DNA of 64,000 nucleotides. Source: Pseudomonas sp. 8Z (GTDB taxonomy: Bacteria; Pseudomonadota; Gammaproteobacteria; Pseudomonadales; Pseudomonadaceae). Each line of letters begins with the position of its first letter. Position 1 is the first letter of the stretch. Both the position numbers and the translations under genes were made by a program. Where the stretch lies: positions 957,090 through 1,021,089 of the forward strand of contig NZ_LR733825.1 of NCBI RefSeq assembly GCF_902506535.1, given 5' to 3'. The notes below the pieces were generated by a model. The model made no database searches. It worked only from the letters and a program-made list of their open reading frames with translations, and was not told the DNA's origin. This document shows positions 49,615 through 59,063 of the stretch, piece by piece.

Positions 49615-50715
49615 ATGACCCTGATGACCTACGTGTACCTGATCGCCGGCCTGGTGCTGCTGGTAGCCGGCGCTGAAGTGCTGGTGCGTGGCGCAGCCAA
49701 GCTGGCTGCGCAGTTCGGCATTCCGCCACTGGTGATCGGCCTGACCGTGGTGGCCTTCGGCACCAGCGCGCCGGAAACCGCCGTCAGCGTGCAGTCGGCC
49801 TTCAATGGCAGCGGCGACCTGGCCATCGGTAACGTGATCGGCAGCAACATCGCCAACGTCCTGCTGATCCTCGGTATGACCGCCCTGGTCGCGCCGCTGA
49901 TCGTCTCGCGCCAACTGATCCGCCTCGACGTGCCCATCATGATCGGTGCCAGCCTGGTGGTTTATGCGCTGGCCTGGGACGGCGAACTGAGCCGCCTCGA
50001 CGGCGCCCTGCTATTCGCCGGCGTGCTGAGCTACACCGGTTTCCTGATCTACAGCGCACGCAAGGACAAAGGCGCGCAGAACGATGAGTTCGCCGAAGAG
50101 TTCGGCCTCAACGAACCCGCCAAACCCTACGCCTGGGCAGTCAACCTCGGCCTGCTCGTCGCCGGTCTGGTACTGCTGGTGGGTGGCTCCAACCTGCTGG
50201 TCGAAGGTGCCGTGCAACTGGCCCGCGCCTTGGGCCTTTCGGAATTGGTGATCGGCCTGACCGTCATCGCCATCGGCACCTCGCTACCGGAACTCGCTAC
50301 CTCAATCATTGCCGCCTTCAAGGGTGAGCGCGACATCGCCGTTGGCAACATCGTCGGCAGCAACATCTTCAACCTGCTCTGCGTGCTGGGTCTGGCCTCG
50401 CTGGTCTCGCCTAACGCCATTCCAGTGGCCGCCAACGCCCTGGCCTTCGACTTCCCGGTGATGATCGCGGTGGCCGTGGCCTGTCTGCCGATTTTCTTCA
50501 GCGGCTACCGCATCAACCGCTGGGAAGGCGCGCTCTTCGTCGCCTACTACGCGGCGTACACCCTGTATCTGGTGCTGTTCGCCACAGGGCGACCGTTCGC
50601 GCAAAGCTTCGCTGACGCAATGATCGGCTACGTCTTGCCACTGACAGCCATCACTCTGCTGGTGATCGCCGCGCGTGCCTGGCACAAACAACGCGGCCAG
50701 GCGCTTCAGCCATAA
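49615..50715 (+). CDS. Calcium/sodium antiporter (CaCA family, YrbG-like)
   Basis: A 366-residue inner-membrane exchanger with ten or so transmembrane helices in two inverted halves. The alpha-repeats are GLTVVAFGTSAPETAVSVQS and GLTVIAIGTSLPELATSIIA, followed by GNVIGSNIANVLLILG and GNIVGSNIFNLLCVLG respectively. The two Glu residues coordinate the cation. It probably exports Ca2+ in exchange for Na+ (or K+). GGAG precedes the ATG. It is monocistronic as far as visible and converges on the AEC transporter. Confidence 0.93.
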   Translation: MTLMTYVYLIAGLVLLVAGAEVLVRGAAKLAAQFGIPPLVIGLTVVAFGTSAPETAVSVQSAFNGSGDLAIGNVIGSNIANVLLILGMTALVAPLIVSRQLIRLDVPIMIGASLVVYALAWDGELSRLDGALLFAGVLSYTGFLIYSARKDKGAQNDEFAEEFGLNEPAKPYAWAVNLGLLVAGLVLLVGGSNLLVEGAVQLARALGLSELVIGLTVIAIGTSLPELATSIIAAFKGERDIAVGNIVGSNIFNLLCVLGLASLVSPNAIPVAANALAFDFPVMIAVAVACLPIFFSGYRINRWEGALFVAYYAAYTLYLVLFATGRPFAQSFADAMIGYVLPLTAITLLVIAARAWHKQRGQALQP

Positions 50716-50747
50716 ACCATGCGTGACAATCTGGAGCGGCGGCGCAC

Positions 50748-51689
50748 CTAGATCCAGCCGCCCCACTGCAGGAGCAGTAGCCCGACATTAGTGCTCAACA
50801 CTGCCGCCAGGGTGGTAATGACGATAATCGCCGCCGCCAGCTCATGGTTGGCCCCTACGGCGCGCGCCATGACGAAGCTGGAGGCCGCCGTAGGGCTGGC
50901 GAAGTAGAGAAAGAGGATCGCCAGATCAGCGCCGCGAAAGCCAAACAACCAAGCACCGAAGGTTGCCAGCAGCGGCAACCAGACCATCTTCATCAGGCTC
51001 GAACCGATGGCCACGCCACTGCTGCGGCGCAACGAAGCCAGGCTGAGGGTGCCGCCAATACAGATCAGCGCCAGCGGCAGGGTCATCTGCGCAAAGTATT
51101 GCGCTGAAGTCAGCAGCCACTGCGGCAAGGGAATCTGCCAGTAAGCGAAAGGCACTGCCGACAGCACACCGATGATCAGCGGGTTCTTCACGATGCTGAA
51201 GGTGATGACTTTGGCACTCGGTTTTACGCCCGGCGTGTAGATGGCCAGTACGATGGCCGAGAGCACGTTGTAGCAAAGGATCACCAGTGCCGCGAGCAGA
51301 GAGCCAACAGCCAGGCCATAGTCACCATACATACTGGTCGCCAGTGCCAGCCCGACGATGCCATTGTTGCCACGGAAGGCGCCCTGCGTGTAGATGCCAC
51401 GCTCCTGGAACGGCACCCGCCAGATCGCCCATACCCACGCCAGGAAGAACGAGGCGACAGTGCCCAGAAAGAAGTAAGTCAGCAGCGCAGGCTGCAGGGC
51501 CGTGTCCAGATCGGCCTTGACCACGCCGAGAAACAGCAGCGTCGGCATGGTGCCGCGAAACACCAGGCTTGAGGCGGTGTCGATGAAAGCACCGTCGATC
51601 CAGCGCAGACGTTTGAGCAGCACGCCGAGAAACAGCATGGCGAACACAGGCGCGGTAATGGCGAGGGTTTGGGCAGCGACAGCGAACAT
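50748..51689 (-). CDS. AEC-family transporter
   Basis: A 313-residue auxin-efflux-carrier-type permease with ten or so hydrophobic helices. The N-terminal FAMLFLGVLLKRLRWIDGAF and the central FRGNNGIVGLALATSMYGDYG (cut here from a longer block) are family signatures. Bacterial members move malonate, malate or other small organic anions; the substrate here is unknown. Its upstream 359 nt are filled with repeats, so the promoter is not assignable. Confidence 0.9.
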   Translation of the reverse strand: MFAVAAQTLAITAPVFAMLFLGVLLKRLRWIDGAFIDTASSLVFRGTMPTLLFLGVVKADLDTALQPALLTYFFLGTVASFFLAWVWAIWRVPFQERGIYTQGAFRGNNGIVGLALATSMYGDYGLAVGSLLAALVILCYNVLSAIVLAIYTPGVKPSAKVITFSIVKNPLIIGVLSAVPFAYWQIPLPQWLLTSAQYFAQMTLPLALICIGGTLSLASLRRSSGVAIGSSLMKMVWLPLLATFGAWLFGFRGADLAILFLYFASPTAASSFVMARAVGANHELAAAIIVITTLAAVLSTNVGLLLLQWGGWI

Positions 51690-52048
51690 GAGGCACCAGA
51701 GTTGTCTGACGACCTATGTTAGCTGGCTAAGCATTTATCGGCTATGGGCACGGAGCGCCAATAGCCGCTCGCGTGGGGCAGTTGGGCGGCATGGGCTTCA
51801 GCCGCTATCAGGCCGGTGAGCCAAAAGCTTCGCGGCTGAAGCCGCTCCTACGAAAAGCGCGATCCAGCGGCGGACTCTGCTCATAGGTCGGCTGTAGGGC
51901 GGGCTCAGGAGCAAAGCGAACAGCCCGCCGGGCCATGCCGAGATCGGCACCACGATTCACGCCCAAGACGCCCGCCAGCGACGCAGGAAGCCCAAGCCGA
52001 ATACGCCCTTCGCTGGTGGGCTAAAGCCCACCCTACGCGTGCCTACAC
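51690..52048. repeat. Repeat-filled intergenic region between roxR and the AEC gene
   Basis: No gene is seen. Three inverted repeats are present. GGCTTCAGCCGC/GCGGCTGAAGCC lies at 51794-51805 and 51832-51843, the latter running into CTCCTAC. GGCGGGCT/AGCCCGCC lies at 51898-51905 and 51922-51929. The perfect hairpin GGTGGGC-TAAA-GCCCACC lies at 52015-52032. The same words recur at 61125-61276 and 63892-63993. The last hairpin sits 17 nt past the roxR stop and could end its transcript. Confidence 0.75.
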
Positions 52049-52609
52049 TCAGCGCCGTACCGGGCGCTTCTGCAATTTGCGCTGCAGGGTGCGACGGTGC
52101 ATACCCAGGGCACGAGCGGTGGCGGAGATATTGCCTTCATGCTCGGCCAGCACACGCTGAATATGCTCCCACTGCAGGCGGTCGACTGACATGGGGTTTT
52201 CCGGCACCAGGCTGTCGAGGTCGGCATGTTGGGAAAGCAGTGCGGTGAGCACGTCGTCGGCATCGGCCGGTTTGCACAGATAGTTGGCGGCGCCGCGCTT
52301 GATGGCTTCCACGGCGGTGGCGATGCTGGAGTAACCGGTGAGGATCACCACGCGCATTTCCGCATCCAGCTCCAAAAGCTTGGGCAGCAGCACCAGGCCG
52401 GAGTCGCCTTCCATCTTCAGGTCGACCACGGCGTAATCCGGCAGATCAGCCTTGGCCAGCGCCAGACCTTCTTCTGCACTTGAGGCGGTGGAAACGCGCA
52501 AACCACGGCGGCTCATGGCCCGCGCCATGACGCGGGTGAAGGTGGGGTCGTCATCGACCAACAACAGGTGTGGATGCTCTTCACCTTCGAACAGGGCTTC
52601 TTCGCTCAT
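52049..52609 (-). CDS. roxR: Redox response regulator RoxR (RegA/PrrA/ActR family)
   Basis: A 186-residue response regulator. The receiver domain (about 13-125) has the acidic pocket VDDDPTF, phospho-acceptor D63 (AVVDLKMEGDSG), Thr in ILTGYSS and Lys in CKPADADD. The C-terminal Fis-type helix-turn-helix is GNISATARALGMHRRTLQRK. This is the RegA architecture. P. aeruginosa RoxR controls the cyanide-insensitive oxidase and respiratory genes. AGGAGG precedes the ATG. It lies 15 nt downstream of roxS. Confidence 0.95.
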   Translation of the reverse strand: MSEEALFEGEEHPHLLLVDDDPTFTRVMARAMSRRGLRVSTASSAEEGLALAKADLPDYAVVDLKMEGDSGLVLLPKLLELDAEMRVVILTGYSSIATAVEAIKRGAANYLCKPADADDVLTALLSQHADLDSLVPENPMSVDRLQWEHIQRVLAEHEGNISATARALGMHRRTLQRKLQKRPVRR

Positions 52610-52624
52610 GCTGGATCCTCCTAA

Positions 52625-53878
52625 TCAGGCCACGCCATATACGCGTGGCAACTTCAATTCGGTGAGGGTGCCGCCCTCTTCATGGTTATACAACTTAACC
52701 GTACCACCAGCACGGGTCACACTGGCCTGACTAAGGAACAGGCCGAGACCAAACCCCTTGCCCTTGGTGGTAAAGAAAGGGCGGCCCAACTGCTCGGCGA
52801 TGGCCAGCGGCACGCCAGCACCGTGGTCGCGGATGCTCAGGCGCAACCACTGGTGATCCCAGTCGAGACGGATATCGAGCTTGTCCGGGCAGGCATCGGC
52901 TGCGTTGTTGAGCAAATTGAGCAACGCTTGAGTCAGATCGGTCGGCGGCATCAAGCGCGGCGCAGTGCCACGCCCTAGGCACTGATAGCGATAGCTGGCT
53001 TCAGGGCGCATCAGGTGCCAGCGATTAAGAGTGGCTTCCAGCCAATCAACGCAGGACTGCTCCACCACTGCCTGGCGGCGGTCGTTTTCAGCGGCGCGCA
53101 CCAGTTGCTGCAAGGTGTATTTACACTGTTTGACCTGCTCTTGGAGCAGGGCCAAATCATCCTGCAGTGCCGGTTTATCCGAATATTCCTGGCGCAATTC
53201 CTTGAGCAGCACGCTCATGGTGCCCAGCGGCGTACCCAGTTCATGGGCGGCGCCAGCAGCCTGGGTGGCCACGGCCAGCAGTTGCTGATCACGCAGGCTT
53301 TCCTCACGGCGCTCGGCACGTATCGCGTCCTGGCGGCGCAGCTCTTCGGCCATTTTGGCGACGAAAAAAGTGATCAATGCGGCGGCCAAGGCGAAGCTCA
53401 ACCACATGCCATAAACCAGCAAGCTCTCACGCGCGGCTGGCAACTCCAGCGGATGCGTCCACACCAGCAGCAGGGTGTAGCCGGCCAGAGCAAGCCCGGA
53501 CAACACCATGGTGAACAGCCACGGCAGGATCGCAGCGGCGATGGTCAGCGGCACCAGGTAATAGGACACGAAAGGGTTGGTCGAACCGCCGGAGTAGTAC
53601 AACAGCACACTGTGGATCACCAGATCACAGGCCAACTGCACCGCGTACTCCACCTCTGTGACCGGCCAAGGCCCACGTAGGCGCAACGCCGTGCCCAGAC
53701 ACAGCACCAGCGCGACGCCCAACGTCACCGACAATTGCAGCCAAGGCAATTGCAGCACGCCCGATTTATAGGCGAGGCCAACCGAACCGGCCTGAGCGGC
53801 AAGCACGAGGAAACGGATAAGCGTCAGTCGCCAGAGGTTCTGGCGGCTGGCGGACAGTAACTGGACGGGTTCGAGCAT
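52625..53878 (-). CDS. roxS: Redox sensor histidine kinase RoxS (RegB/PrrB family)
   Basis: A 417-residue membrane kinase with six predicted transmembrane helices in residues 1-175. The RegB quinone-binding heptad GGSTNPF lies between helices. The H-box is AGAAHELGTPLGTMS. A conserved redox-type cysteine sits in EQVKQCKYTLQQL of the dimerisation helix. The ATPase domain has NLLNNAADACP (N box), DHGAGVP (G1) and TTKGKGFGLGLFLS (G2). It senses the quinone pool or redox state and phosphorylates RoxR. GGAG lies 6 nt before the ATG. Confidence 0.95.
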   Translation of the reverse strand: MLEPVQLLSASRQNLWRLTLIRFLVLAAQAGSVGLAYKSGVLQLPWLQLSVTLGVALVLCLGTALRLRGPWPVTEVEYAVQLACDLVIHSVLLYYSGGSTNPFVSYYLVPLTIAAAILPWLFTMVLSGLALAGYTLLLVWTHPLELPAARESLLVYGMWLSFALAAALITFFVAKMAEELRRQDAIRAERREESLRDQQLLAVATQAAGAAHELGTPLGTMSVLLKELRQEYSDKPALQDDLALLQEQVKQCKYTLQQLVRAAENDRRQAVVEQSCVDWLEATLNRWHLMRPEASYRYQCLGRGTAPRLMPPTDLTQALLNLLNNAADACPDKLDIRLDWDHQWLRLSIRDHGAGVPLAIAEQLGRPFFTTKGKGFGLGLFLSQASVTRAGGTVKLYNHEEGGTLTELKLPRVYGVA

Positions 53879-54092
53879 GGCGACTCCAATGATTGGCGCC
53901 GAGTATAACCAAGCCAGTCGCGGCCTTACGCCGCTGCGGCAACCGGACGCACGGGTAGCTTCGCCTGTTTATGGCACGCCCGCTATCAGAGCCAGCGCCC
54001 CAAAAAACACACACCACTTAACCCCATTCCCTGATCCTCTTCGTCTACCCTCGGGCAACGGCCACTACGGCCACTGAAAAAGGAACTGCCTT

Positions 54093-54806
54093 ATGCGAAA
54101 TCTGCCTCGCCTCGCCACTGCCCTTACCCTGATGGCTGCCAGCCTGGCCAGCAGCGCCCTGTTCGCCGACGAGCCGCGCTACAACCAGATTGCCCTGCGT
54201 GCGGAGGTGAATCAGGAAGTCGCCCATGACCTGATGCACGTCACCCTCTACACCGAGTCGCAAAGTGCCGATCCGGCCAAACTGGCCGCCGAGATCACCA
54301 CCACGCTCAACAAAACCCTGGAACAGGCGCGCAAGGTCGCTGGCATAGCGGTCAAGCTGGGCAGCCGTAACAGCTACCCGGTCTACGATGACAAAGGCCA
54401 GAAGATCAGCGCTTGGCGTGAGCGCGCCGAAGTCCGTCTGGAAAGTGCCGACTTCGCCCGCCTGTCCGGCCTGACCGGCGAACTGCTGCAATCGATGAAG
54501 ATGGCCGGCATGGATTTCAGCATCGCCTCGGCCACCCGCAAGAGCCACGAAGACGCCATGCTCAAGGACGCTATCGACGCCTTCAAGGCGCGCGCCCAGT
54601 TGGCCACGCAAGCCCTCGGTGGCACGGGTTACAAGCTGGTCAACCTGAACATCAACAGCGGCGGTTTCCAGTCGCCGGTTCCCATGCGCGCCTACGCCGC
54701 CAAAGCCATGGAGAGAATGGACGCAGCGCCTACGCCACAGATCGAAGCCGGTACCAGCCAGGTGACAGTCAGCGCCGATGGCGTCATTGAAGTGCAGATG
54801 CCCTGA
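54093..54806 (+). CDS. SIMPL-domain (DUF541) periplasmic protein
   Basis: A 237-residue secreted protein; signal peptide MRNLPRLATALTLMAASLAS ends near ALFA-DEPRY. The SIMPL/DUF541 domain spans the mature protein (AKLAAEITTTLNKTLEQARK; YPVYDDKGQKISAWRERAEV; APTPQIEAGTSQVTVSADG at the end). E. coli YggE, a relative, forms rings and affects oxidative stress, but the role is unclear. AAGGAA precedes the ATG. It is divergent from roxS and upstream of dppA. Confidence 0.9.
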   Translation: MRNLPRLATALTLMAASLASSALFADEPRYNQIALRAEVNQEVAHDLMHVTLYTESQSADPAKLAAEITTTLNKTLEQARKVAGIAVKLGSRNSYPVYDDKGQKISAWRERAEVRLESADFARLSGLTGELLQSMKMAGMDFSIASATRKSHEDAMLKDAIDAFKARAQLATQALGGTGYKLVNLNINSGGFQSPVPMRAYAAKAMERMDAAPTPQIEAGTSQVTVSADGVIEVQMP

Positions 54807-55025
54807 CTCTCGCCCCAACATCAAGCAGCGCCGTTCAATGCAAATAGCGGCGCTTTGCCACATCTTCACGGCAAATTTCACAAATGCGACACGATCGTAC
54901 AAAGTCGCCGCAAACACAGCCCTGAACCCCGTCTGCAACTTGCCTCGGGCACATGCCCTGCATAGTTTGCCAGGAGGCCCTCATGAGGGGTTCCTCGCCA
55001 ACAAGCACAACAACACGAGGTCAAG

Positions 55026-56621
55026 ATGCGCAAGAACGCCCTGATCCAGGCATTGTTCACCGCTGGGCTGATCGCCAGCGTCCCCTTCGCCAGCGCCGCC
55101 AACCTGGTGTTCTGTTCCGAAGGCAGCCCCGCCGGTTTCGACCCGGCGCTATACACCACCGGCACCGATTTCGACGCGGCAGCGGAAACCATCTTCAACC
55201 GCCTGACCCAGTTCGAGCGTGGCGGCACCAAGGTCGAGCCCGGCCTGGCCGAGAGCTGGACGGTCTCCGATGACGGCCTGGTCTACACCTTCAAGCTGCG
55301 CCCTGGGGTGAAATTCCACACCACCGAATACTTCACGCCCAGCCGCACCTTCAACGCCGACGACGTGCTGTTCACCTTCGAACGCATGCTCGACAAAGAT
55401 CACCCGTTTCGCAAGGCATACCCGAGCGAGTTCCCCTACTTCACCGACATGGGCATGGACAGCAACATCGCCAAGGTGGAGAAGCTCGATGACATGACCG
55501 TGCGTTTCACCCTCAATGCCGTGGACGCCGCCTTCATCCAGAACCTGGCGATGAGCTTTGCCTCGATCCAGTCCGCCGAGTACGCCGAGCAGTTGCTCAA
55601 GTCGGGCAAAGCCGCCGACATCAACCAGAAACCCATCGGTACTGGCCCGTTCGTATTCAGCCGCTATCAGAAGGATGCGGTGATTCGCTACAAGGGCAAC
55701 AAGGACTACTGGAAGCCCGATGACGTGAAGATCGACAACCTGATCTTCGCCATCAACACCGACGCCTCGGTACGCATGCAGAAGCTCAAGGCGGGCGAAT
55801 GTCACGTCACCCTGAACCCGCGCCCGGCGGACATCGAGTCGCTGCAACAGGATGCCAACCTGAAGGTTCCCGATCAGGCCGGCTTCAACCTCGGTTACAT
55901 CGCCTACAACGTCACCCACCCGCCATTCGACAAACTGCAAGTGCGCCAGGCACTGGATATGGCGGTGAACAAGCAAGCCATCCTCGATGCGGTCTACCAG
56001 AAGACCGGTCAACTCGCCGTGGGCGGCATGCCGCCGAATCAGTGGTCGTATAACGAAGACATCAAAGACCCGGCCTTCGACCCGGAAAAAGCCAAGGCAC
56101 TGCTCAAGCAGGCTGGCGTCAAGGAAGGCACCGAGATCACCCTGTGGGCCATGCCGGTGCAGCGCCCTTATAACCCCAACGCCAAGCAGATCGCCGAGAT
56201 GCTGCAGGCCGACTGGGCCAAAATCGGTATCAAGGCACGCATCGTCAGTTACGAGTGGGGCGAATACCTCAAGCGCGCCAAGGCCGGTGAGCACGATGCC
56301 ATGCTGATTGGCTGGAGCGGCGACAACGGCGACCCGGACAACTGGCTCGGCACCCTCTACGGCTGCGATGCGGTCGACGGCAACAACTTCTCCAAGTGGT
56401 GCTTTGAGGACTACGACAAGCTGGTCAAGGCCGCCAAACGCACCACCGACGTGGACAAGCGCACCGAGCTGTACAAGCAGGCACAGGTGATACTCAAGCA
56501 CGAGGTGCCGATCACCCCGCTGGCACACTCCACCGTGTACCAGCCGATGCGCAAGGAGGTGCAGGACTTCCGTATCAGCCCGTTCGCCCTGAACTCCTTT
56601 TATGGTGTCGGCATCAAGTGA
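55026..56621 (+). CDS. dppA: Dipeptide ABC transporter substrate-binding protein
   Basis: A 531-residue family-5 extracellular solute-binding protein. Signal peptide MRKNALIQALFTAGLIASVP ends at ASA-ANLVFCSEGSPAGFDP. The typical PGLAESWTVSDDGLVYTFKL, GTGPFVFSRYQKD and IGWSGDNGDPDNWLGTLYGC show the DppA branch, which binds di- and tripeptides and sometimes haem. It precedes dppBCDF but is separated by a 334-nt repeat-bearing gap. P. aeruginosa has several dppA paralogues here; this window has one. The 219 nt upstream contain a small GGAGGCCCTC/GAGGGGTTCC hairpin. Confidence 0.94.
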   Translation: MRKNALIQALFTAGLIASVPFASAANLVFCSEGSPAGFDPALYTTGTDFDAAAETIFNRLTQFERGGTKVEPGLAESWTVSDDGLVYTFKLRPGVKFHTTEYFTPSRTFNADDVLFTFERMLDKDHPFRKAYPSEFPYFTDMGMDSNIAKVEKLDDMTVRFTLNAVDAAFIQNLAMSFASIQSAEYAEQLLKSGKAADINQKPIGTGPFVFSRYQKDAVIRYKGNKDYWKPDDVKIDNLIFAINTDASVRMQKLKAGECHVTLNPRPADIESLQQDANLKVPDQAGFNLGYIAYNVTHPPFDKLQVRQALDMAVNKQAILDAVYQKTGQLAVGGMPPNQWSYNEDIKDPAFDPEKAKALLKQAGVKEGTEITLWAMPVQRPYNPNAKQIAEMLQADWAKIGIKARIVSYEWGEYLKRAKAGEHDAMLIGWSGDNGDPDNWLGTLYGCDAVDGNNFSKWCFEDYDKLVKAAKRTTDVDKRTELYKQAQVILKHEVPITPLAHSTVYQPMRKEVQDFRISPFALNSFYGVGIK

Positions 56622-56955
56622 TGCAGGCGGCGCCTGCTAGGGCGCCGCGTTCAGGAATGCCAATGCAATTAATGCCCGGCCTAAGCCCCTGCCTGTTATC
56701 GGTAGCGCTGTCTTACACTCGTGCCCCTACGGCTTACGACTGTCTGATGGTGCGTGCCGAGGGCTGGGCGCATCACCCCACCGAGCTTGAGGCAGACGCG
56801 TTAACGACGATACGGTCGCGGCTCAAGCCCCTCCCACAACGCACAGGCCGATCCACGAGTCGCCCGGTTTGCATCCGGGCTACGCAGCAATATCCACAAC
56901 AACGCCCGGCCATGCAGTCAGGCGTACAGATCCCGTCACGGAGTAAAACTGCCTG
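56622..56955 (+). other. dppA-dppB intergenic region with repeat debris
   Basis: I see no credible gene. Two repeat-family words are present: GCGGCTCAAGCCCCTCCCAC (56818-56837; relative of the 61231-61276 repeat) and CCCGGTTTGCATCCGGGCTACG (56863-56884; GTAGCCCGGAT family). They could end most dppA transcripts so that binding protein is made in excess over permease, as is common in such operons, but no terminator U-tract is seen. Confidence 0.6.
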
Positions 56956-57966
56956 ATGTTGTCATTCATCGCCAGACGCCTGGGGCTGCTGATCCCCACC
57001 TTCTTCGGCGTCACCCTACTGACCTTCGCGCTGATCCGCCTGATCCCCGGCGACCCGGTGGAAGTCATGATGGGCGAACGCCGCGTCGACCCACAAATGC
57101 ACGCCGAGGCTTTGGAGCGCCTGGGTCTTAACAAGCCGCTGTATGCACAGTATTTCGACTACATAGGCCAGCTTGCCCAGGGCAATCTGGGCGAGTCGCT
57201 GCGCTCACGCGAGAGCGTGTGGAAGGAATTTCTCACCCTGTTTCCGGCCACCGTCGAACTGGCCCTGGCCGCGCTGCTGTTCGCCGGCACCCTGGGGCTG
57301 ATCGCCGGGGTAGTGGCGGCGCTCAAGCGTGGCTCGCTGCTCGATCATGGTGTCATGGGCATCTCGCTGACCGGCTACTCCATGCCGATCTTCTGGTGGG
57401 GCCTGCTACTGATCATGTTCTTCTCGGTCGGCCTGGGCTGGACGCCGGTTTCCGGGCGCATCGACCTGCTCTACGACATCGCGCCGGTGACCGGCTTCAT
57501 GCTCATCGACAGCCTGCTCAGCGACGAGCCAGGCGCCTTCCTCGATGCGCTGCATCATCTGGTGCTGCCCGCCATCGTGCTCGGCACCATCCCCCTGGCA
57601 GTGATCGCCCGCATGACCCGCTCGGCCATGCTCGAAGTGCTGCGTGAGGACTACATCCGCACCGCACGGGCCAAAGGCCTGTCGCCAACGCGCGTGGTGT
57701 TCGTGCATGGCCTGCGCAATGCGCTGACGCCGGTGCTGACCGTCTTCGGCCTGCAAGTCGGCGCCCTACTGGCCGGTGCAGTACTGACCGAAACCATCTT
57801 CTCCTGGCCCGGTATCGGCAAATGGCTGATCGAAGCCATCAACGCTCGCGACTACCCGGTGGTGCAGAACGGCATCCTGCTGATCGCCTGCCTGGTCATC
57901 CTGGTCAACTTCATCGTGGACATCCTTTATGGCCTGGCCAATCCACGCATTCGCCATCAGCAGTAA
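56956..57966 (+). CDS. dppB: Dipeptide ABC transporter permease DppB
   Basis: A 336-residue inner-membrane permease with six or so helices. The N-terminal FIARRLGLLIPTFFGVTLLT and IPGDPVEVMMGERRVDP, and the EAA coupling motif DYIRTARAKGLSPTRVVFVH, are those of the DppB/OppB family. It pairs with DppC. GGAG lies upstream of the ATG. It is followed, 117 nt later, by dppC, with a 77-bp repeat in the gap. Confidence 0.96.
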   Translation: MLSFIARRLGLLIPTFFGVTLLTFALIRLIPGDPVEVMMGERRVDPQMHAEALERLGLNKPLYAQYFDYIGQLAQGNLGESLRSRESVWKEFLTLFPATVELALAALLFAGTLGLIAGVVAALKRGSLLDHGVMGISLTGYSMPIFWWGLLLIMFFSVGLGWTPVSGRIDLLYDIAPVTGFMLIDSLLSDEPGAFLDALHHLVLPAIVLGTIPLAVIARMTRSAMLEVLREDYIRTARAKGLSPTRVVFVHGLRNALTPVLTVFGLQVGALLAGAVLTETIFSWPGIGKWLIEAINARDYPVVQNGILLIACLVILVNFIVDILYGLANPRIRHQQ

Positions 57967-57995
57967 GGAAAGCGCCATGCATAAGCCCATAGTTT

Positions 57996-58072
57996 GCGTA
58001 GGGTGGATGACGCTCTTTTCATCCACCGTGAAAACACTTCGATGGACGGGTGAAGCGTCGTCCACCCTGCGC
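57996..58072. repeat. 77-bp palindromic repeat, copy 1 (dppB-dppC)
   Basis: GCGTAGGGTGGATGACGCTC at the left and GTCGTCCACCCTGCGC at the right form the outer inverted repeat, with an inner ATCCACC...GGTGGAT-like pairing. It matches copy 2 (59064-59140) over the same 77-bp length. It ends 2 nt before the dppC Shine-Dalgarno (GAGGTG). Confidence 0.85.
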
Positions 58073-58083
58073 GAGGTGCGCCC

Positions 58084-58986
58084 ATGACCACCTCCACCAC
58101 GCTCGACCCAAGCCTGCTCTACCCCTCGCCGCTCAAGGAGTTCTGGCAAGCCTTCAAACGCAACAAAGGCGCACTCGCCGGGCTCGCGTTCATGCTGCTG
58201 ATGGTGTTCTGCGCGCTGTTCGCGCCCTGGGTTGCGCCACATGATCCCAGCGAGCAGTACCGCGACTTTCTGCTCACCCCGCCGGCCTGGCTGGAAGGCG
58301 GCCAGGCGCAATTTCTGCTCGGTACCGACGAACTGGGCCGCGACCTGCTCTCGCGGCTGATCCATGGCGCGCGCCTGTCACTGCTGATCGGCCTGGCCTC
58401 GGTGCTGCTGTCGCTGCTGCCCGGCATTCTGCTGGGCCTGGCCGCGGGCTTTTACCCACGCCTGCTCGGCCCGAGCATCATGCGCCTGATGGACGTGATG
58501 CTGGCCCTGCCCTCGCTGCTGTTGGCGGTGGCGGTCGTCGCCATCCTCGGCCCTGGGCTGATCAACACCATCTTCGCCATCGCCATCGTCTCGCTGCCGT
58601 CCTACGTGCGCCTGACCCGCGCGGCGGTGATGGGCGAGCGCAGTCGTGATTACGTCACCGCCGCGCAACTGGGCGGCGCCAGCCTGCCACGGCTGATGTT
58701 CGTCACCGTGCTGCCCAACTGCCTGGCGCCGTTGATCGTGCAGGCCACGCTGAGTTTTTCCTCGGCGATTCTCGATGCCGCCGCGCTGGGCTTTCTCGGC
58801 CTCGGCGTGCAACCGCCGACGCCCGAGTGGGGCACCATGCTGGCCTCGGCACGCGACTACATCGAACGCGCCTGGTGGGTGGTGAGCCTGCCTGGCCTGG
58901 CGATTCTGCTCAGCGTGCTGGCGATCAACCTGATGGGTGACGGCCTGCGCGATGCGCTCGACCCGAAACTCAAGAATGCGCAGTGA
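58084..58986 (+). CDS. dppC: Dipeptide ABC transporter permease DppC
   Basis: A 300-residue permease with the OppC-type N-terminal cytosolic segment (PLKEFWQAFKRNKGALAGLA) and six helices. It has GTDELGRDLLSRLIHGARLS and the EAA motif SRDYVTAAQLGGASLPRLMF, and AALGFLGLGVQPPTPEWGTM near the end. It forms the translocation pore with DppB. GAGGTG lies 7 nt before the ATG, immediately after the 77-bp repeat. Confidence 0.96.
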   Translation: MTTSTTLDPSLLYPSPLKEFWQAFKRNKGALAGLAFMLLMVFCALFAPWVAPHDPSEQYRDFLLTPPAWLEGGQAQFLLGTDELGRDLLSRLIHGARLSLLIGLASVLLSLLPGILLGLAAGFYPRLLGPSIMRLMDVMLALPSLLLAVAVVAILGPGLINTIFAIAIVSLPSYVRLTRAAVMGERSRDYVTAAQLGGASLPRLMFVTVLPNCLAPLIVQATLSFSSAILDAAALGFLGLGVQPPTPEWGTMLASARDYIERAWWVVSLPGLAILLSVLAINLMGDGLRDALDPKLKNAQ

Positions 58987-59063
58987 GGAAGCCCGAATGA
59001 GTAAGCGCATTGTCCGAACCATCTCGGTGCACACGGTACCCTCTACCCCAACAGCGCGCCGTA

